From assembly GCF_001718695.1 (NCBI RefSeq), contig NZ_CP013420.1:868001-932000 (forward strand): a stretch of 64,000 nucleotides of DNA, given 5' to 3'. Within the stretch, counting starts at the first letter, position 1; the number at the start of each line of letters is the position of its first letter. The notes beneath the pieces are model-generated. The model worked only from the letters and a program-made list of their open reading frames with translations. It did not search any database and had not been told where the DNA came from. The position numbers and the translations under genes are program-made. Source of the stretch: Burkholderia ubonensis (GTDB lineage Bacteria; Pseudomonadota; Gammaproteobacteria; Burkholderiales; Burkholderiaceae). Of this stretch, positions 44,358 through 52,903 are shown in pieces.

Positions 44358-47201
44358 TTAATTCAATCCGTTCTGTAGCTTCCACAGCACGCCGCCCTGC
44401 CTACGCTCGTTCTGCAACAATGCCTGAACGGCCTGCTTGATCTTCTTGGACAGCTCGGCGCTGTTTTGCTGTTCGGCGGCGGACGTGCCATTGCCGCCCG
44501 TTACAGTGACCGGGGCATCGACGATGACCGTCATGCCGTTGCCGGAGCTACCCGAAACCGGCGTCGAGGAACCGACGTAGCCACCCGTCGCGAATCGCGG
44601 CGCGGCCGCAACCGGCTGCTTGCCGTTGATCGCCTCGAGCAAGCCGCGGTACTTCGACGTCGCAGCTGCGTTCACCACGAATTCGCCATTCGACAGTCGA
44701 GCAATGATGCTGTCGCTAGTGCCACTGCCAGGCCCGGTGATGTATCCGCCGTCCGCATGGCCGGTGCCGAATCCGTTCGTCAGGTTGATCATGTTGTCGA
44801 GTGAGTCACCCGGCAACGCGCTCGAGACGGGTGCGGCAACACCGGCATTCGCCCCGAAGAAGCCGCCGATCAGAGAGCCACCGATCGACGCGAAGTTTCC
44901 GAGAAGCCCACTGATCGCCGCCTTTGCCGACATGCGCGCGAGGTCCGCAATTACTGAGTTCACCAGCGACGTGAAGCTGAGCTTCCCGGTCTGCGTGAAG
45001 TTGACCCAGGCAGACTCCATCCCGCTCGTTACGGTATTGAACAGCTGTTCGGTCTGCTTCATCTTGTTTTGCGACTCGTCCATATAGTTCGCAAGCGCGG
45101 TCGACGCGCCGTTGATCCAGTTCGCCTGTTTCAGCTTCAGCGCGGCGTAGTACTCGTCGTAGTCCTGCAGGGACCGCTGCAGCCCGGCCTGAATCTCGCC
45201 GGCCGCCTTTTGGTAATCCGGGCCGCCGATCAGCTCCTTCGGCGTCGCCTTATCAAGCTGCTCCTGCAGGCGCTGATATTCCTTGTAAATGGACTTGATG
45301 GCCTGGACGTTCTTCAGGGCGTCCGCACCCATCCCGATCGCGCCCAGCTCGCGCGAATACTGCTCAGATTGGCCTTTCTGGAATGCCGCAATGGATTGAG
45401 CCAGCTGCGCGGAACGCTCCTGGAGCTTCGCCACATCCTCGCGGTGCTTGACCTCTTTTTCGAGTTCGATGTTCTTCTGCAACTGAATGCGAATCTCGAC
45501 CTGATGCCCGATCAGGCTTTTCTGATCCTCAGTGAGCGTCTTGCCCTTCCAGTCGCTGATCTGCTGGTTGAACTTGGCGAGCTCCTTTTCGGCGTTCGTC
45601 AACTTGTCGGTCGTGGCCAACTGCGACTGCAGTTCTGCGGCCTGATCTCGCAGTTGCTGCAGGAACTTCGTCGCAGCGTCGTCGTGATACGCCTTCGGAT
45701 GCGCGCCGTTCTCACCCTTCGCGAAATTGATCTGGTTGGTACCCGTTTGCCCCGGCAAATGCGCATCGGGCGCGGTCGTGTCCGACCATAACTTACGCAT
45801 GAATTGCGAATAGCCTTCGCCCTGCTTCTTGAGGTTTTCATACCCGACCTTCGCCGAGTCGTAGGCCATCTTGAACTGACCCGACGACGCGTAATACGTC
45901 ACCATCGCAGTGGTCGCGATGACCTCGGATACCTGCTCGAAACCGACCACGACGGTAGCGATCGCGGAGGCCGTGGCCTTCATCACGACGCCTACCGCGT
46001 TGTAAAAGTCCATCATCAAGGGCTTCATCGCGACGTTGCCGCTCAGCGCATTGGTGAGGTTGATGATCGTCGGCAGGAGCTGGGCCTTCGCGCTCAGCGT
46101 CAAGGCGTCCATCTTCGCCTTCGACAGATCCATCTGCTCCTTGAGGGCAGCCATCTTGGCGATCGTCTCGCCACCGATCACTGCACCGGATTCAGCGGCA
46201 GCGGCGCGAAGCGCATCAAGGCCAGCCCGCCCGCGATCGAGCAACGGAATCAGGCTTTCGCCGGATGCACCGAACAACTCGTTCGCGACGGCGGCCTTCG
46301 CTGCCCCGTCCGCCGACTGGTGGAACGCGTCGGCAATCTTCGGGAGCAGCTCGTCCGGGCTATTCTTCTTGAGGTCCGCAAGCGAGATTCCGATCGCAGC
46401 GAACGCCTTTGCGGAATCCTTGTTCCCGTTGATCGCCTTGTTTTGTGCCTCGCCAAGGCCAGCCAGAGACTTTGTCGCCTCCTTCGTATCGACGCCGACA
46501 GACTTCGTTGCGAAGGCCCATTGCTGGATGCTGTCGGTCGAGACGCCCGTCTTCTGGTGCAGGGTCTCGATCTGCTCACCATAATCGGCGAGGACTTCGC
46601 GTGCGTGGTAGACGGTGGCCGCTGCGGACGCGATAACGGCGATGAACGCGCCGACCGAGAGCACGCTCTTGGTCATCAGCATCGACATCGCATCCGTCCG
46701 CTCACCAAGCACCATGAGGGAGCCGCCGAAATTCTTCCAGTTGCCCTGCGATGCCTCGTGCGCCAGAACGAGAAGCTCGCGCCGGGCGCCGGCTGTCGCA
46801 AGGTTGAAACCGTGCGCAGCATGGCCGCCGCCGTTCATGGCCGCCTCGGCTGACTTGATCTTGTCGATGAACGGCTGTGCAGCATCCGATACGCCCAGCT
46901 CGGCCGCGCGCAGCTCCATCAGTTCGGCGCGCGTCTTTCCGGCCTGATCGGCCTGCTTCTGGAGCGCGTTCAGCCAGTTTTCGGCCGAACGTGCTGACTT
47001 GTTGAACGCCAACAGCGCCTCGTCGCCCTGCTCCTTGATGGCCTTTCGAGAATTCTCGATCGCCGTGACCGTATTGGTCATGCGCTGACGAAGCGTGTCC
47101 TGGCTCGTCATGAAATCGGCGGCGCTCTTGCGCGCACGCTCCATCTCGGAGACGTATCCGGACGCATCGCCGGTCAACCGGACAACGGTTTCGTTAGCCA
47201 C
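44358..47201 (-). CDS. Tape measure protein
   Basis: A 947-residue lambda H-like tape measure. It starts MANETVVRLTGDASGYVSEM and contains long coiled coils (residues ~30-120 and ~520-690), a central membrane-active hydrophobic part (SVLSVGAFIAVIASAAATVY) and a Gly-rich C-terminal TMP region (AISGLLGNFASIGGSLIGGF). Its length sets tail length, so a tail of about 140 nm is expected by the lambda ratio. Confidence 0.94.
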   Translation of the reverse strand: MANETVVRLTGDASGYVSEMERARKSAADFMTSQDTLRQRMTNTVTAIENSRKAIKEQGDEALLAFNKSARSAENWLNALQKQADQAGKTRAELMELRAAELGVSDAAQPFIDKIKSAEAAMNGGGHAAHGFNLATAGARRELLVLAHEASQGNWKNFGGSLMVLGERTDAMSMLMTKSVLSVGAFIAVIASAAATVYHAREVLADYGEQIETLHQKTGVSTDSIQQWAFATKSVGVDTKEATKSLAGLGEAQNKAINGNKDSAKAFAAIGISLADLKKNSPDELLPKIADAFHQSADGAAKAAVANELFGASGESLIPLLDRGRAGLDALRAAAAESGAVIGGETIAKMAALKEQMDLSKAKMDALTLSAKAQLLPTIINLTNALSGNVAMKPLMMDFYNAVGVVMKATASAIATVVVGFEQVSEVIATTAMVTYYASSGQFKMAYDSAKVGYENLKKQGEGYSQFMRKLWSDTTAPDAHLPGQTGTNQINFAKGENGAHPKAYHDDAATKFLQQLRDQAAELQSQLATTDKLTNAEKELAKFNQQISDWKGKTLTEDQKSLIGHQVEIRIQLQKNIELEKEVKHREDVAKLQERSAQLAQSIAAFQKGQSEQYSRELGAIGMGADALKNVQAIKSIYKEYQRLQEQLDKATPKELIGGPDYQKAAGEIQAGLQRSLQDYDEYYAALKLKQANWINGASTALANYMDESQNKMKQTEQLFNTVTSGMESAWVNFTQTGKLSFTSLVNSVIADLARMSAKAAISGLLGNFASIGGSLIGGFFGANAGVAAPVSSALPGDSLDNMINLTNGFGTGHADGGYITGPGSGTSDSIIARLSNGEFVVNAAATSKYRGLLEAINGKQPVAAAPRFATGGYVGSSTPVSGSSGNGMTVIVDAPVTVTGGNGTSAAEQQNSAELSKKIKQAVQALLQNERRQGGVLWKLQNGLN

Positions 47202-47634
47202 TCGTCAACTCCTTGACCTTCTCGTCAATCACTTCGCCGAACTTCTCCGCCGCGGCGTCCTTCGAGGCGTCATATCCAGGGCGCAAGAAAGGATTCGCGG
47301 CCATCTTCGACGTGCCGTACTCGACGAACCTCCCATAGAAGGCATCCTTACTCCACGTCACTAGGTACGTGGCACGAAGCCCGTCGGCCGATCGCTCCTT
47401 GTCGTATGCGATCAGGATGTTGTCGCGGAGGAAACCCGGATAGCGCTTCTGCCTCCCGTTTCGGCTCTCCCACGTTGCGATGCCGATCGGCGTGCGCAGC
47501 TTCACCTCGTCGAAGATCACCCGCGCGCCGGCGACGGTCGCCTGCCGCAAAACCGACTCACTCGCAACCTGCGAAAGAGCGTCGATTGCTGCAGTCAGGC
47601 CTTCCGGGTTTTCGATTGAAAGACTGTCAGCCAT
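47194..47634 (-). CDS. HK97 gp10-like tail completion protein
   Basis: A 146-residue protein with the family segments GARVIFDEVKLRTPIG and YGRFVEYGTSKMAANPFLRP. HK97 gp10-type proteins join head and tail and are usually encoded between head closure and tail terminator genes. Here it lies after the tail chaperones and before the tape measure, overlapping both neighbours by 8 bases. Confidence 0.85.
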   Translation of the reverse strand: MADSLSIENPEGLTAAIDALSQVASESVLRQATVAGARVIFDEVKLRTPIGIATWESRNGRQKRYPGFLRDNILIAYDKERSADGLRATYLVTWSKDAFYGRFVEYGTSKMAANPFLRPGYDASKDAAAEKFGEVIDEKVKELTSG

Positions 47635-47983
47635 GCTTCGCCGGGGACATGCTCATGAGAATCAGCTGCGATTGCGCCTCGGGATCGTCGAGCAGGATCG
47701 GCTCGGGCTCCTTCTCCGATGCGCGCCGATCGTTCCACGTGATGAAGTGAAGCGGCTCAAACGGATCCGGCCGCTTTTCCGTGTCGCGGTTGACGTTCGC
47801 GACCATCGACGCGATCGTGCCGGCGCGGAGGTCGTCGATATGGCTGCCCCATGGCTCCATGTCGAAAAACGCCATCCATTCGACGAATTCCGCGCTCGTG
47901 ATGCGCTGCTGCAGCTCGCCTACTGTGCAGCCGAGATGGCCGGCGAGGCGGAACCAGAATCGCCGCTCGGGGCGGCTGCGGAG
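47627..47983 (-). CDS. Chaperone T extension (frameshift product)
   Basis: The -1 frame after the slippery site. It encodes 118 residues beginning LRSRPERRFWFRLAGHLGCT and continuing into EWMAFFDMEPWGSHIDDLRA, matching the DUF4035 / lambda T family. It has no good start of its own, so it is best read as the C-terminal half of a G-T fusion of about 238 residues. The fusion binds the tape measure and the tail tube during assembly. Confidence 0.85.
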   Translation of the reverse strand, partial: LRSRPERRFWFRLAGHLGCTVGELQQRITSAEFVEWMAFFDMEPWGSHIDDLRAGTIASMVANVNRDTEKRPDPFEPLHFITWNDRRASEKEPEPILLDDPEAQSQLILMSMSPAKHG

Positions 47984-48342
47984 TTTTTTGCCGCATCCTC
48001 CACTGCCGTCGCGGTCATGCCGTTGATCTTCATCGCGGCGTCCGCGATTCGGTCGAGCACGGCGCTGCCCTGCGCGCGCAGCGCGGCAATATCGCCATCG
48101 TCGAGCACCGGCTGACCGGCATCGTCAACGACAGTCGCCATCAGCAGCTGAGCCTGCGATTCGCTGATCGCGTTCTTGTCGGCGCCGTCGCGCGCGGCGT
48201 AGAAGGCGTCGCGTGCCGCGCCGGTCATTTCTGCGACGATGACCGTCACGCCGTCGCCCCATTCAGGCACATCAACGCGGTCGGTCTTGAGGTGCGGTGC
48301 AGCGAGGATCGTCGCCTTGTTGTCTTTCGAGAAAGTCGTCAT
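47920..48342 (-). CDS. Tail assembly chaperone G
   Basis: A 140-residue protein upstream of the tape measure (MTTFSKDNKATILAAPHLKT, WGDGVTVIVAEMTGAARDAF). It ends in an Ala/Ser-rich tail after the slippery heptamer. A fraction of ribosomes shift to -1 and make G-T. The start at 48342 is preferred over a TTG four codons upstream, which abuts the ribosome site. Confidence 0.87.
   Translation of the reverse strand: MTTFSKDNKATILAAPHLKTDRVDVPEWGDGVTVIVAEMTGAARDAFYAARDGADKNAISESQAQLLMATVVDDAGQPVLDDGDIAALRAQGSAVLDRIADAAMKINGMTATAVEDAAKNSAAAPSGDSGSASPAISAAQ
47983..47989 (-). promoter_or_regulatory. -1 frameshift slippery site A AAA AAC
   Basis: In the G frame the codons read GCA AAA AAC, so the heptamer A AAA AAC is in the correct phase X XXY YYZ. 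The -1 frame from here is open for 118 codons and encodes the T-type domain. The G frame stops 61 bases later. Confidence 0.9.
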
Positions 48343-48381
48343 GGTGTAGATCAATTCCTGATAGTGAGCCGCAACCGCGCG

Positions 48382-49020
48382 TTACGCGTCGGTCCAGAGG
48401 CCGGTGATGATGAGGTTGGCGGTCGACGTCACGACCTTGTCGACGCCGCCGTCCCACGGGAACGATTCGACGTACGCCGGAAACGTACGCGTCTTGCCAT
48501 TCGGTAGCGTCAAGCGGAAGTTCGTGATTGCGCCGGTGAGGAAATTGGCGCGCAACGCCTGTTGACCGGGGTCGGTCACATCGATGTCGACATCGACGCT
48601 GAATTGACCCCCGTCCACCAGACCGGGGCGCGATTCCTTCATCGCGCTGTCGAGGTTGGTCACGTCGATCTTCGCCGGCTTGCCATCGAAGCCCTTGAAC
48701 GCCTTTGCGTTCTTGACCTTGACCCAGGTATTAGGCGTCGCCGTGCCGCCGCTGGTATAGGCGGTGCCCCCCGTCGTATCGACGTCGACAGCATACGTCC
48801 CGGCCGTGACGTTCTTCACAGTCGCCGTGACGCCGTTCAGGGTCGTGTTGCCGAGCAGGCCGGCGAACGTGACGATGTCGCCGTTCTGGAAGCCGTGTGC
48901 CGACGACGAGATGATCGTCGGAAACCCGAGCGCCAGACCGGAGATGTTCTTCGGCGTACTGACGCCCGAACCTTGGATTTCAATCTTCGAGCCCTGCGCC
49001 GAAACTGCGGTGGATCCCAT
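48382..49020 (-). CDS. Major tail protein
   Basis: A 212-residue lambda V-like tail tube protein (MGSTAVSAQGSKIEIQGSGV, WVKVKNAKAFKGFDGKPAKI). It is followed by the chaperones. The start at 49020 is preferred over 49026 because of spacing from AGAGG. The segment GFPTIISSSAHGFQNGDIVT may form an extra surface fold. Confidence 0.88.
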   Translation of the reverse strand: MGSTAVSAQGSKIEIQGSGVSTPKNISGLALGFPTIISSSAHGFQNGDIVTFAGLLGNTTLNGVTATVKNVTAGTYAVDVDTTGGTAYTSGGTATPNTWVKVKNAKAFKGFDGKPAKIDVTNLDSAMKESRPGLVDGGQFSVDVDIDVTDPGQQALRANFLTGAITNFRLTLPNGKTRTFPAYVESFPWDGGVDKVVTSTANLIITGLWTDA

Positions 49021-49033
49021 GTCCATACCTCTC

Positions 49034-49059
49034 AAAAGAAAATGCCCGCTTACGCGGGC
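49034..49059 (-). terminator. Intrinsic terminator before major tail gene
   Basis: Stem GCCCGC / GCGGGC with a GTAA loop, followed on the minus strand by ATTTTCTTTT. It lies just upstream of the major tail gene and faces late transcription. Confidence 0.8.
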
Positions 49060-49065
49060 CGGGAA

Positions 49066-49467
49066 TTACGGGGTGAACCAGATCGAGAAATCGAGGCGCG
49101 ATCCGCGCAGCTTCGTATCTGCCTCATACACGCTTGCTGGCGCGCCGATGCTCGTGGCGTTAATCGGTGGGCCGGTGAGCGCTGCAATCACAGCCTGCAT
49201 GAGCCGACTTGCGCCGGCGCGATCGTCAGCCCACACATTCAGCTGCATCCGCGAGTTCTGCAGCGCGACGGTGTCGTCGAGGTAGTTCGCCGACTGACCG
49301 CCGGCCGCCATGTACGTGATGTACGGTCGCGCCGTTCCTTCTGGCGCGACATCCGGAAAGCAGCGGTGCGTCCCATCGCCATTCGCGACGAGAGACTTCA
49401 GTGCGCCGACGACGATCAGCTCGGCCGACAGCGGATTCGCTACGATTGCGCCCGATGGATCACCCAT
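49066..49467 (-). CDS. Tail terminator (DUF3168-like)
   Basis: A 133-residue protein whose pattern (RPYITYMAAGGQSANYLDD, RMQLNVWADDRAGASRLMQA) fits DUF3168 tail terminator/completion proteins (lambda U type). It caps the tail tube. It overlaps the head closure gene by 8 bases. Confidence 0.83.
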   Translation of the reverse strand: MGDPSGAIVANPLSAELIVVGALKSLVANGDGTHRCFPDVAPEGTARPYITYMAAGGQSANYLDDTVALQNSRMQLNVWADDRAGASRLMQAVIAALTGPPINATSIGAPASVYEADTKLRGSRLDFSIWFTP

Positions 49468-49789
49468 GGTTCGCCCCTACGCTGCACGCCAGGTCGACAT
49501 ATCGCCGTCCGGCGTAATCCGGAAGCACAGCCTCGATGTTGAAGATGCCGCCGTCGTACAGCACGCGCATCGCCGCGGTGACGTCGGTACGCCAGCGAAT
49601 CCGCATGCTCACCTGCGCCTTGCTGATTTCCTCGCCTGAGTTGACGTATTCCCTGCCGGTCGAGGCGAGCAGGTACGCAGGTACGCCGGCCGCCACGTCG
49701 ACCCAGCTCGTCAACGGCTGCCCCAGGTCGTCCTGACCGGCCTGCTTGACCTGGATCGTGATGCGCCGGTTGAAATCCCCCGAACGCAT
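49460..49789 (-). CDS. Head closure protein (SPP1 gp16-like)
   Basis: A 109-residue head-tail adaptor (MRSGDFNRRITIQVKQAGQD, WVDVAAGVPAYLLASTGREY). It seals the connector after packaging. It overlaps its neighbours. Confidence 0.87.
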   Translation of the reverse strand: MRSGDFNRRITIQVKQAGQDDLGQPLTSWVDVAAGVPAYLLASTGREYVNSGEEISKAQVSMRIRWRTDVTAAMRVLYDGGIFNIEAVLPDYAGRRYVDLACSVGANHG

Positions 49790-50463
49790 CAGGCGTACCC
49801 CCAGATACGGTACGGATCGAGAATCTGATCGACATACGGCAGGTCATGCACCTGGCCACGATTGAGAATCGCGACCTCCTCGCGGTTCTCGTACAGGGTC
49901 GCGAGGCGGATCAGGATCCACGACTTGATCCCCGCGGGGACAGCCGATGCGTCGCCGTAGCCGGCCGTGAAGCTGATCTGCACCGCGTTCGTCGTGTTGA
50001 GCGTGTCGGGCCAATACGTCGCGGTCGCCGGAGTCAGGACACCCGGCTCGCTGATGTTGTCGACGACGTACAGCGATGGGTCCATCGTCTGCTGGTTGCC
50101 GAACGCATCGATGTACTTCACCGCATCGACCGACTGCAGCCGCGGGAACGGGATGTCGATCTTGCTGCCGCGAAAGCGGACCGCGTAGTTCCGCATCGTC
50201 ATCCATGCAGCCGGCAGCTGGTCGACCGGCACGTATCCGGGGATCACTCCGTAGTACGTGTAGAACGGAAACGCGTCGAGGAACAAATCCCACTTCTGCG
50301 TGACGAACACGCGCCGGCAGACATTCTCCGCGTGCACGCGCGCAGCGCTGATAAGCAGCGAGATCAGCGTATCTTCGGACGAGTCGATCACGCGGAGGTG
50401 CAGCTTCGCCTCCTCCAGCGTGACCGGCTCCTCCGCGGGCGCCTGTGTGAGCCTGATCCCCAT
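49789..50463 (-). CDS. Head-tail connector (gp6-like)
   Basis: A 224-residue protein of the gp6/YqbG-like connector family. The start matches the family (VTLEEAKLHLRVIDSSEDTL, LISAARVHAENVCRRVFV) and the C-terminus is IKSWILIRLATLYENREE. It binds the portal and the head closure protein. Confidence 0.9.
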   Translation of the reverse strand: MGIRLTQAPAEEPVTLEEAKLHLRVIDSSEDTLISLLISAARVHAENVCRRVFVTQKWDLFLDAFPFYTYYGVIPGYVPVDQLPAAWMTMRNYAVRFRGSKIDIPFPRLQSVDAVKYIDAFGNQQTMDPSLYVVDNISEPGVLTPATATYWPDTLNTTNAVQISFTAGYGDASAVPAGIKSWILIRLATLYENREEVAILNRGQVHDLPYVDQILDPYRIWGYA

Positions 50464-50466
50464 GCC

Positions 50467-50745
50467 TTACGCCGCCGGATCCTGGGCCGCGCCGTCCGCT
50501 TCGGCCTGCTTGTTCTCGATCACCGATGCCGCGAGTTCCGCCGCCGCATCCGGATCGGCGAGAGCGACCACTTTTGCGCCCTGCTTCGTGGCGTATTCGA
50601 CCGCGTCGGGATGGTTGTCGACCGCGCCGGCGTCCGTGAGTGCCTGGATGACCTTCTCCGGGCCCTCGACAAGCTGCTCGCATTTGAAGCCGAGGCTCTC
50701 GTTGTCCGAAAGCGCGCGCGCACGCGCGGTTTGCGTCTTTGCCAT
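50467..50745 (-). CDS. Small head-region hypothetical protein
   Basis: A 92-residue acidic protein (FKCEQLVEGPEKVIQALTDA). Unknown function. Its place between capsid and connector genes suggests a minor head or decoration protein. A weak hairpin with a CT-rich tail lies upstream at 50770-50791. Confidence 0.7.
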   Translation of the reverse strand: MAKTQTARARALSDNESLGFKCEQLVEGPEKVIQALTDAGAVDNHPDAVEYATKQGAKVVALADPDAAAELAASVIENKQAEADGAAQDPAA

Positions 50746-50808
50746 GATTTACTCCGGGAGGAAGAAGAAGCGGCGAACCGAAGTCCGCCGCGCTCTGAGC
50801 AGCAACGC

Positions 50809-52065
50809 TTACGTCGCCGAGTTGGCGTATGCCTTGACGGCGCCGCCGGCGTCGATCAGGTTGCCGCCGGTCCGGAGGAAGCCGACGAAGCCGATCTGAC
50901 CGTTCAGCGTGAAGGCCGAGTCGGTCATGCGGAAGATCGTGAGGTCCATCACGTCGCGGATCACGTACTTCGACATCTGGCCGAAGAGGATCGATTTCGC
51001 GTTCGCGGCCATCACCGGCATGTGCTGGTTGATGGTGATCGGACGACCCATCAGGCGATCCGGCGCGCCACCGTTGACCATGGCATCCGCTTCGTAGCCC
51101 GGCACGAAGATCGGTCGCCCCTGCGCGTCCTTGATCTTGCGGACGACCTTGACCGACGAGTCGTGCATCATGTAACCGACGCCTGGCATGTTGCGATAGG
51201 CCGGATCGACCGAATGCTCGAGATCGACGAAGTCGTCGTACACGATGTTCAGCGTCTGTCCGGTCGCGCCGATCTTGCCGGTGCCAACTGCCGTGACGAT
51301 GCCGTTCGGTTGCGTGACGCCGTCGCCGATCGTGAAGTGGCGGTTCTGGACGCGGCCGAGGCGCATCGCGAGCAGGCTCTGGATGTACGCCTCGATGTCG
51401 ATGAAGCTGTCCTGCACCAGTTCGAACGGCAGCGCGATCTTCTTCGAGCTGTACTTGAACACCGCCAGCTGCAGGTTATTGAACGCGGTGTCCAGGCCGC
51501 TCACCGGGACGTTCTGGCCGACGATTTCGCCTTCCTCGCTCGTCGGATCGGTTGTCGGGAAGTTCATCGTCGCGCCGGTCGCAGTACGGATCGCGTGCGC
51601 AACGGTCCGCATGCCGCCGTACGCCCTCATCGCGATTTCCAGCGAGCGCTGGTACTCGGTCGCAACCGTGAAGCCGCCCTCAGTGCTCGTCGTGGTCGAC
51701 ATGGCGTTCCGGATGTCCGGCGTCTGGCGCGCAAGCATGCGTGCGCGGTCTTCATCGGCCATGTTGGAGATGCCGCCCGCCATGAAGGCACGCAGTGCGC
51801 GCGATTCATCGCCATGCGCGCCCGGCGTGCGCGTCGCTGCGTTCAGCGCTGCAGCGTGCTGTGCAGCGGGGTCATCAGCTGCGAGCTGCACGCGGCGATT
51901 CTCGCGCGCGATGTCGGTGTCGATCGCCTCGATTTCGGCCAGGATCGCATCCATGCGCTCGGCGTCGGCCGCCGGCATGCGCTGGTCGGCCGGGTACTTG
52001 TTGTTCAGCTCGTTCGCTTCCTTCGCCTTCTGGTTGCGCAACTCGCGCAGCTGTTGCAGCTTCAT
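50809..52065 (-). CDS. Major capsid protein, HK97 fold
   Basis: A 418-residue HK97-family capsid precursor. The first ~100 residues are the charged helical scaffolding delta-domain (MKLQQLRELRNQKAKEANEL). The mature part (from about STEGGFTVATEYQRSLEIAM) follows. The protease gene precedes it, as expected. Confidence 0.95.
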   Translation of the reverse strand: MKLQQLRELRNQKAKEANELNNKYPADQRMPAADAERMDAILAEIEAIDTDIARENRRVQLAADDPAAQHAAALNAATRTPGAHGDESRALRAFMAGGISNMADEDRARMLARQTPDIRNAMSTTTSTEGGFTVATEYQRSLEIAMRAYGGMRTVAHAIRTATGATMNFPTTDPTSEEGEIVGQNVPVSGLDTAFNNLQLAVFKYSSKKIALPFELVQDSFIDIEAYIQSLLAMRLGRVQNRHFTIGDGVTQPNGIVTAVGTGKIGATGQTLNIVYDDFVDLEHSVDPAYRNMPGVGYMMHDSSVKVVRKIKDAQGRPIFVPGYEADAMVNGGAPDRLMGRPITINQHMPVMAANAKSILFGQMSKYVIRDVMDLTIFRMTDSAFTLNGQIGFVGFLRTGGNLIDAGGAVKAYANSAT

Positions 52066-52113
52066 GTGACTCTCTCCGTTCAGGGTTGACCGCTCGCGCA
52101 GGTCGTAGGGACG

Positions 52114-52136
52114 AAAAAAAACCGCCCGAGGGCGGC
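52114..52136 (-). terminator. Intrinsic terminator before capsid gene
   Basis: Stem GCCGCC / GGCGGT with a 4-base loop, followed on the minus strand by eight T residues. It lies between protease and capsid genes, facing late transcription. Confidence 0.87.
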
Positions 52137-52159
52137 TGATCTCAGTTGCGCGAGGCGCG

Positions 52160-52903
52160 TCACTGATGGTTGATGCAGTTCAGCATGCGGAGGCGCTGTT
52201 GCTGACGATGTCGATGCTCGGCGGTGATTGCGTCGATGCTCTCGGGCTGCTGCCGTGCTTCCGGCTTCGGCGCGTTCGCGTACGCGCTCAGATCCCAGGA
52301 CGCCTGAACCTTCTCGGCGCTTTCGGCAATTCGATCGGCCAGGCCGATTTCGACGGCCTCTTCGGCCGTGAACCACGTTTCGGCTTGCATCAGCGTCTTC
52401 ATGTCGTCAGCGCTCTTGCCCGAGCGCTTCGCATACTGACTGGCGATGACGCCGTCCGTCTTGTCCAGCAGCGCCGCCACGGCCGTCATATCGGCCGAGT
52501 TGCCGATGGCGATCGTCCATCCGCAGTGAATCATGTACATCGCGCCGTCCGACATCTCGACCTCGTCGGCGGCCGATGCGATGATGGTTGCCGCGCTCGC
52601 GGCGTAACCGTCGATGTGCGCGATCACCTTGGCGCCGGTGTCGCGGATTGCCGCACAGATCGCCTGCGCCGCGAACACGTCACCGCCCGGCGAGTTGATC
52701 CGCAAATGGATCGTGCCGCCGTTGATCGCGCGGATCTGCGGAACGAGCGACTGCGCCGAGACGCCACCCCACCATTCCGCCGTATCGTCATCGGGCACGA
52801 TGGCGTCATAGATATAGATGGTCACGTCATCGCCCTGCACCGCGAACGCGCGCGGGCGTCCCTGCCGACGATTCTTCGCCAACAGTTGAATCAGCTTGCT
52901 CAT
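52160..52903 (-). CDS. ClpP-like prohead protease
   Basis: A 247-residue S14 serine protease. The nucleophile Ser lies in DGYAASAATIIASAADEVEM, the His in MYMIHCGWT. An additional C-terminal helical part precedes the end. It matures the capsid by removing the delta-domain. It overlaps the portal gene by 4 bases. Confidence 0.93.
   Translation of the reverse strand: MSKLIQLLAKNRRQGRPRAFAVQGDDVTIYIYDAIVPDDDTAEWWGGVSAQSLVPQIRAINGGTIHLRINSPGGDVFAAQAICAAIRDTGAKVIAHIDGYAASAATIIASAADEVEMSDGAMYMIHCGWTIAIGNSADMTAVAALLDKTDGVIASQYAKRSGKSADDMKTLMQAETWFTAEEAVEIGLADRIAESAEKVQASWDLSAYANAPKPEARQQPESIDAITAEHRHRQQQRLRMLNCINHQ

Noticed and set aside
49846..52089. 747-residue open frame on the plus strand opposite connector and capsid genes
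   Set aside because: Shadow of minus-strand head genes with the same biased composition; no recognisable domain.
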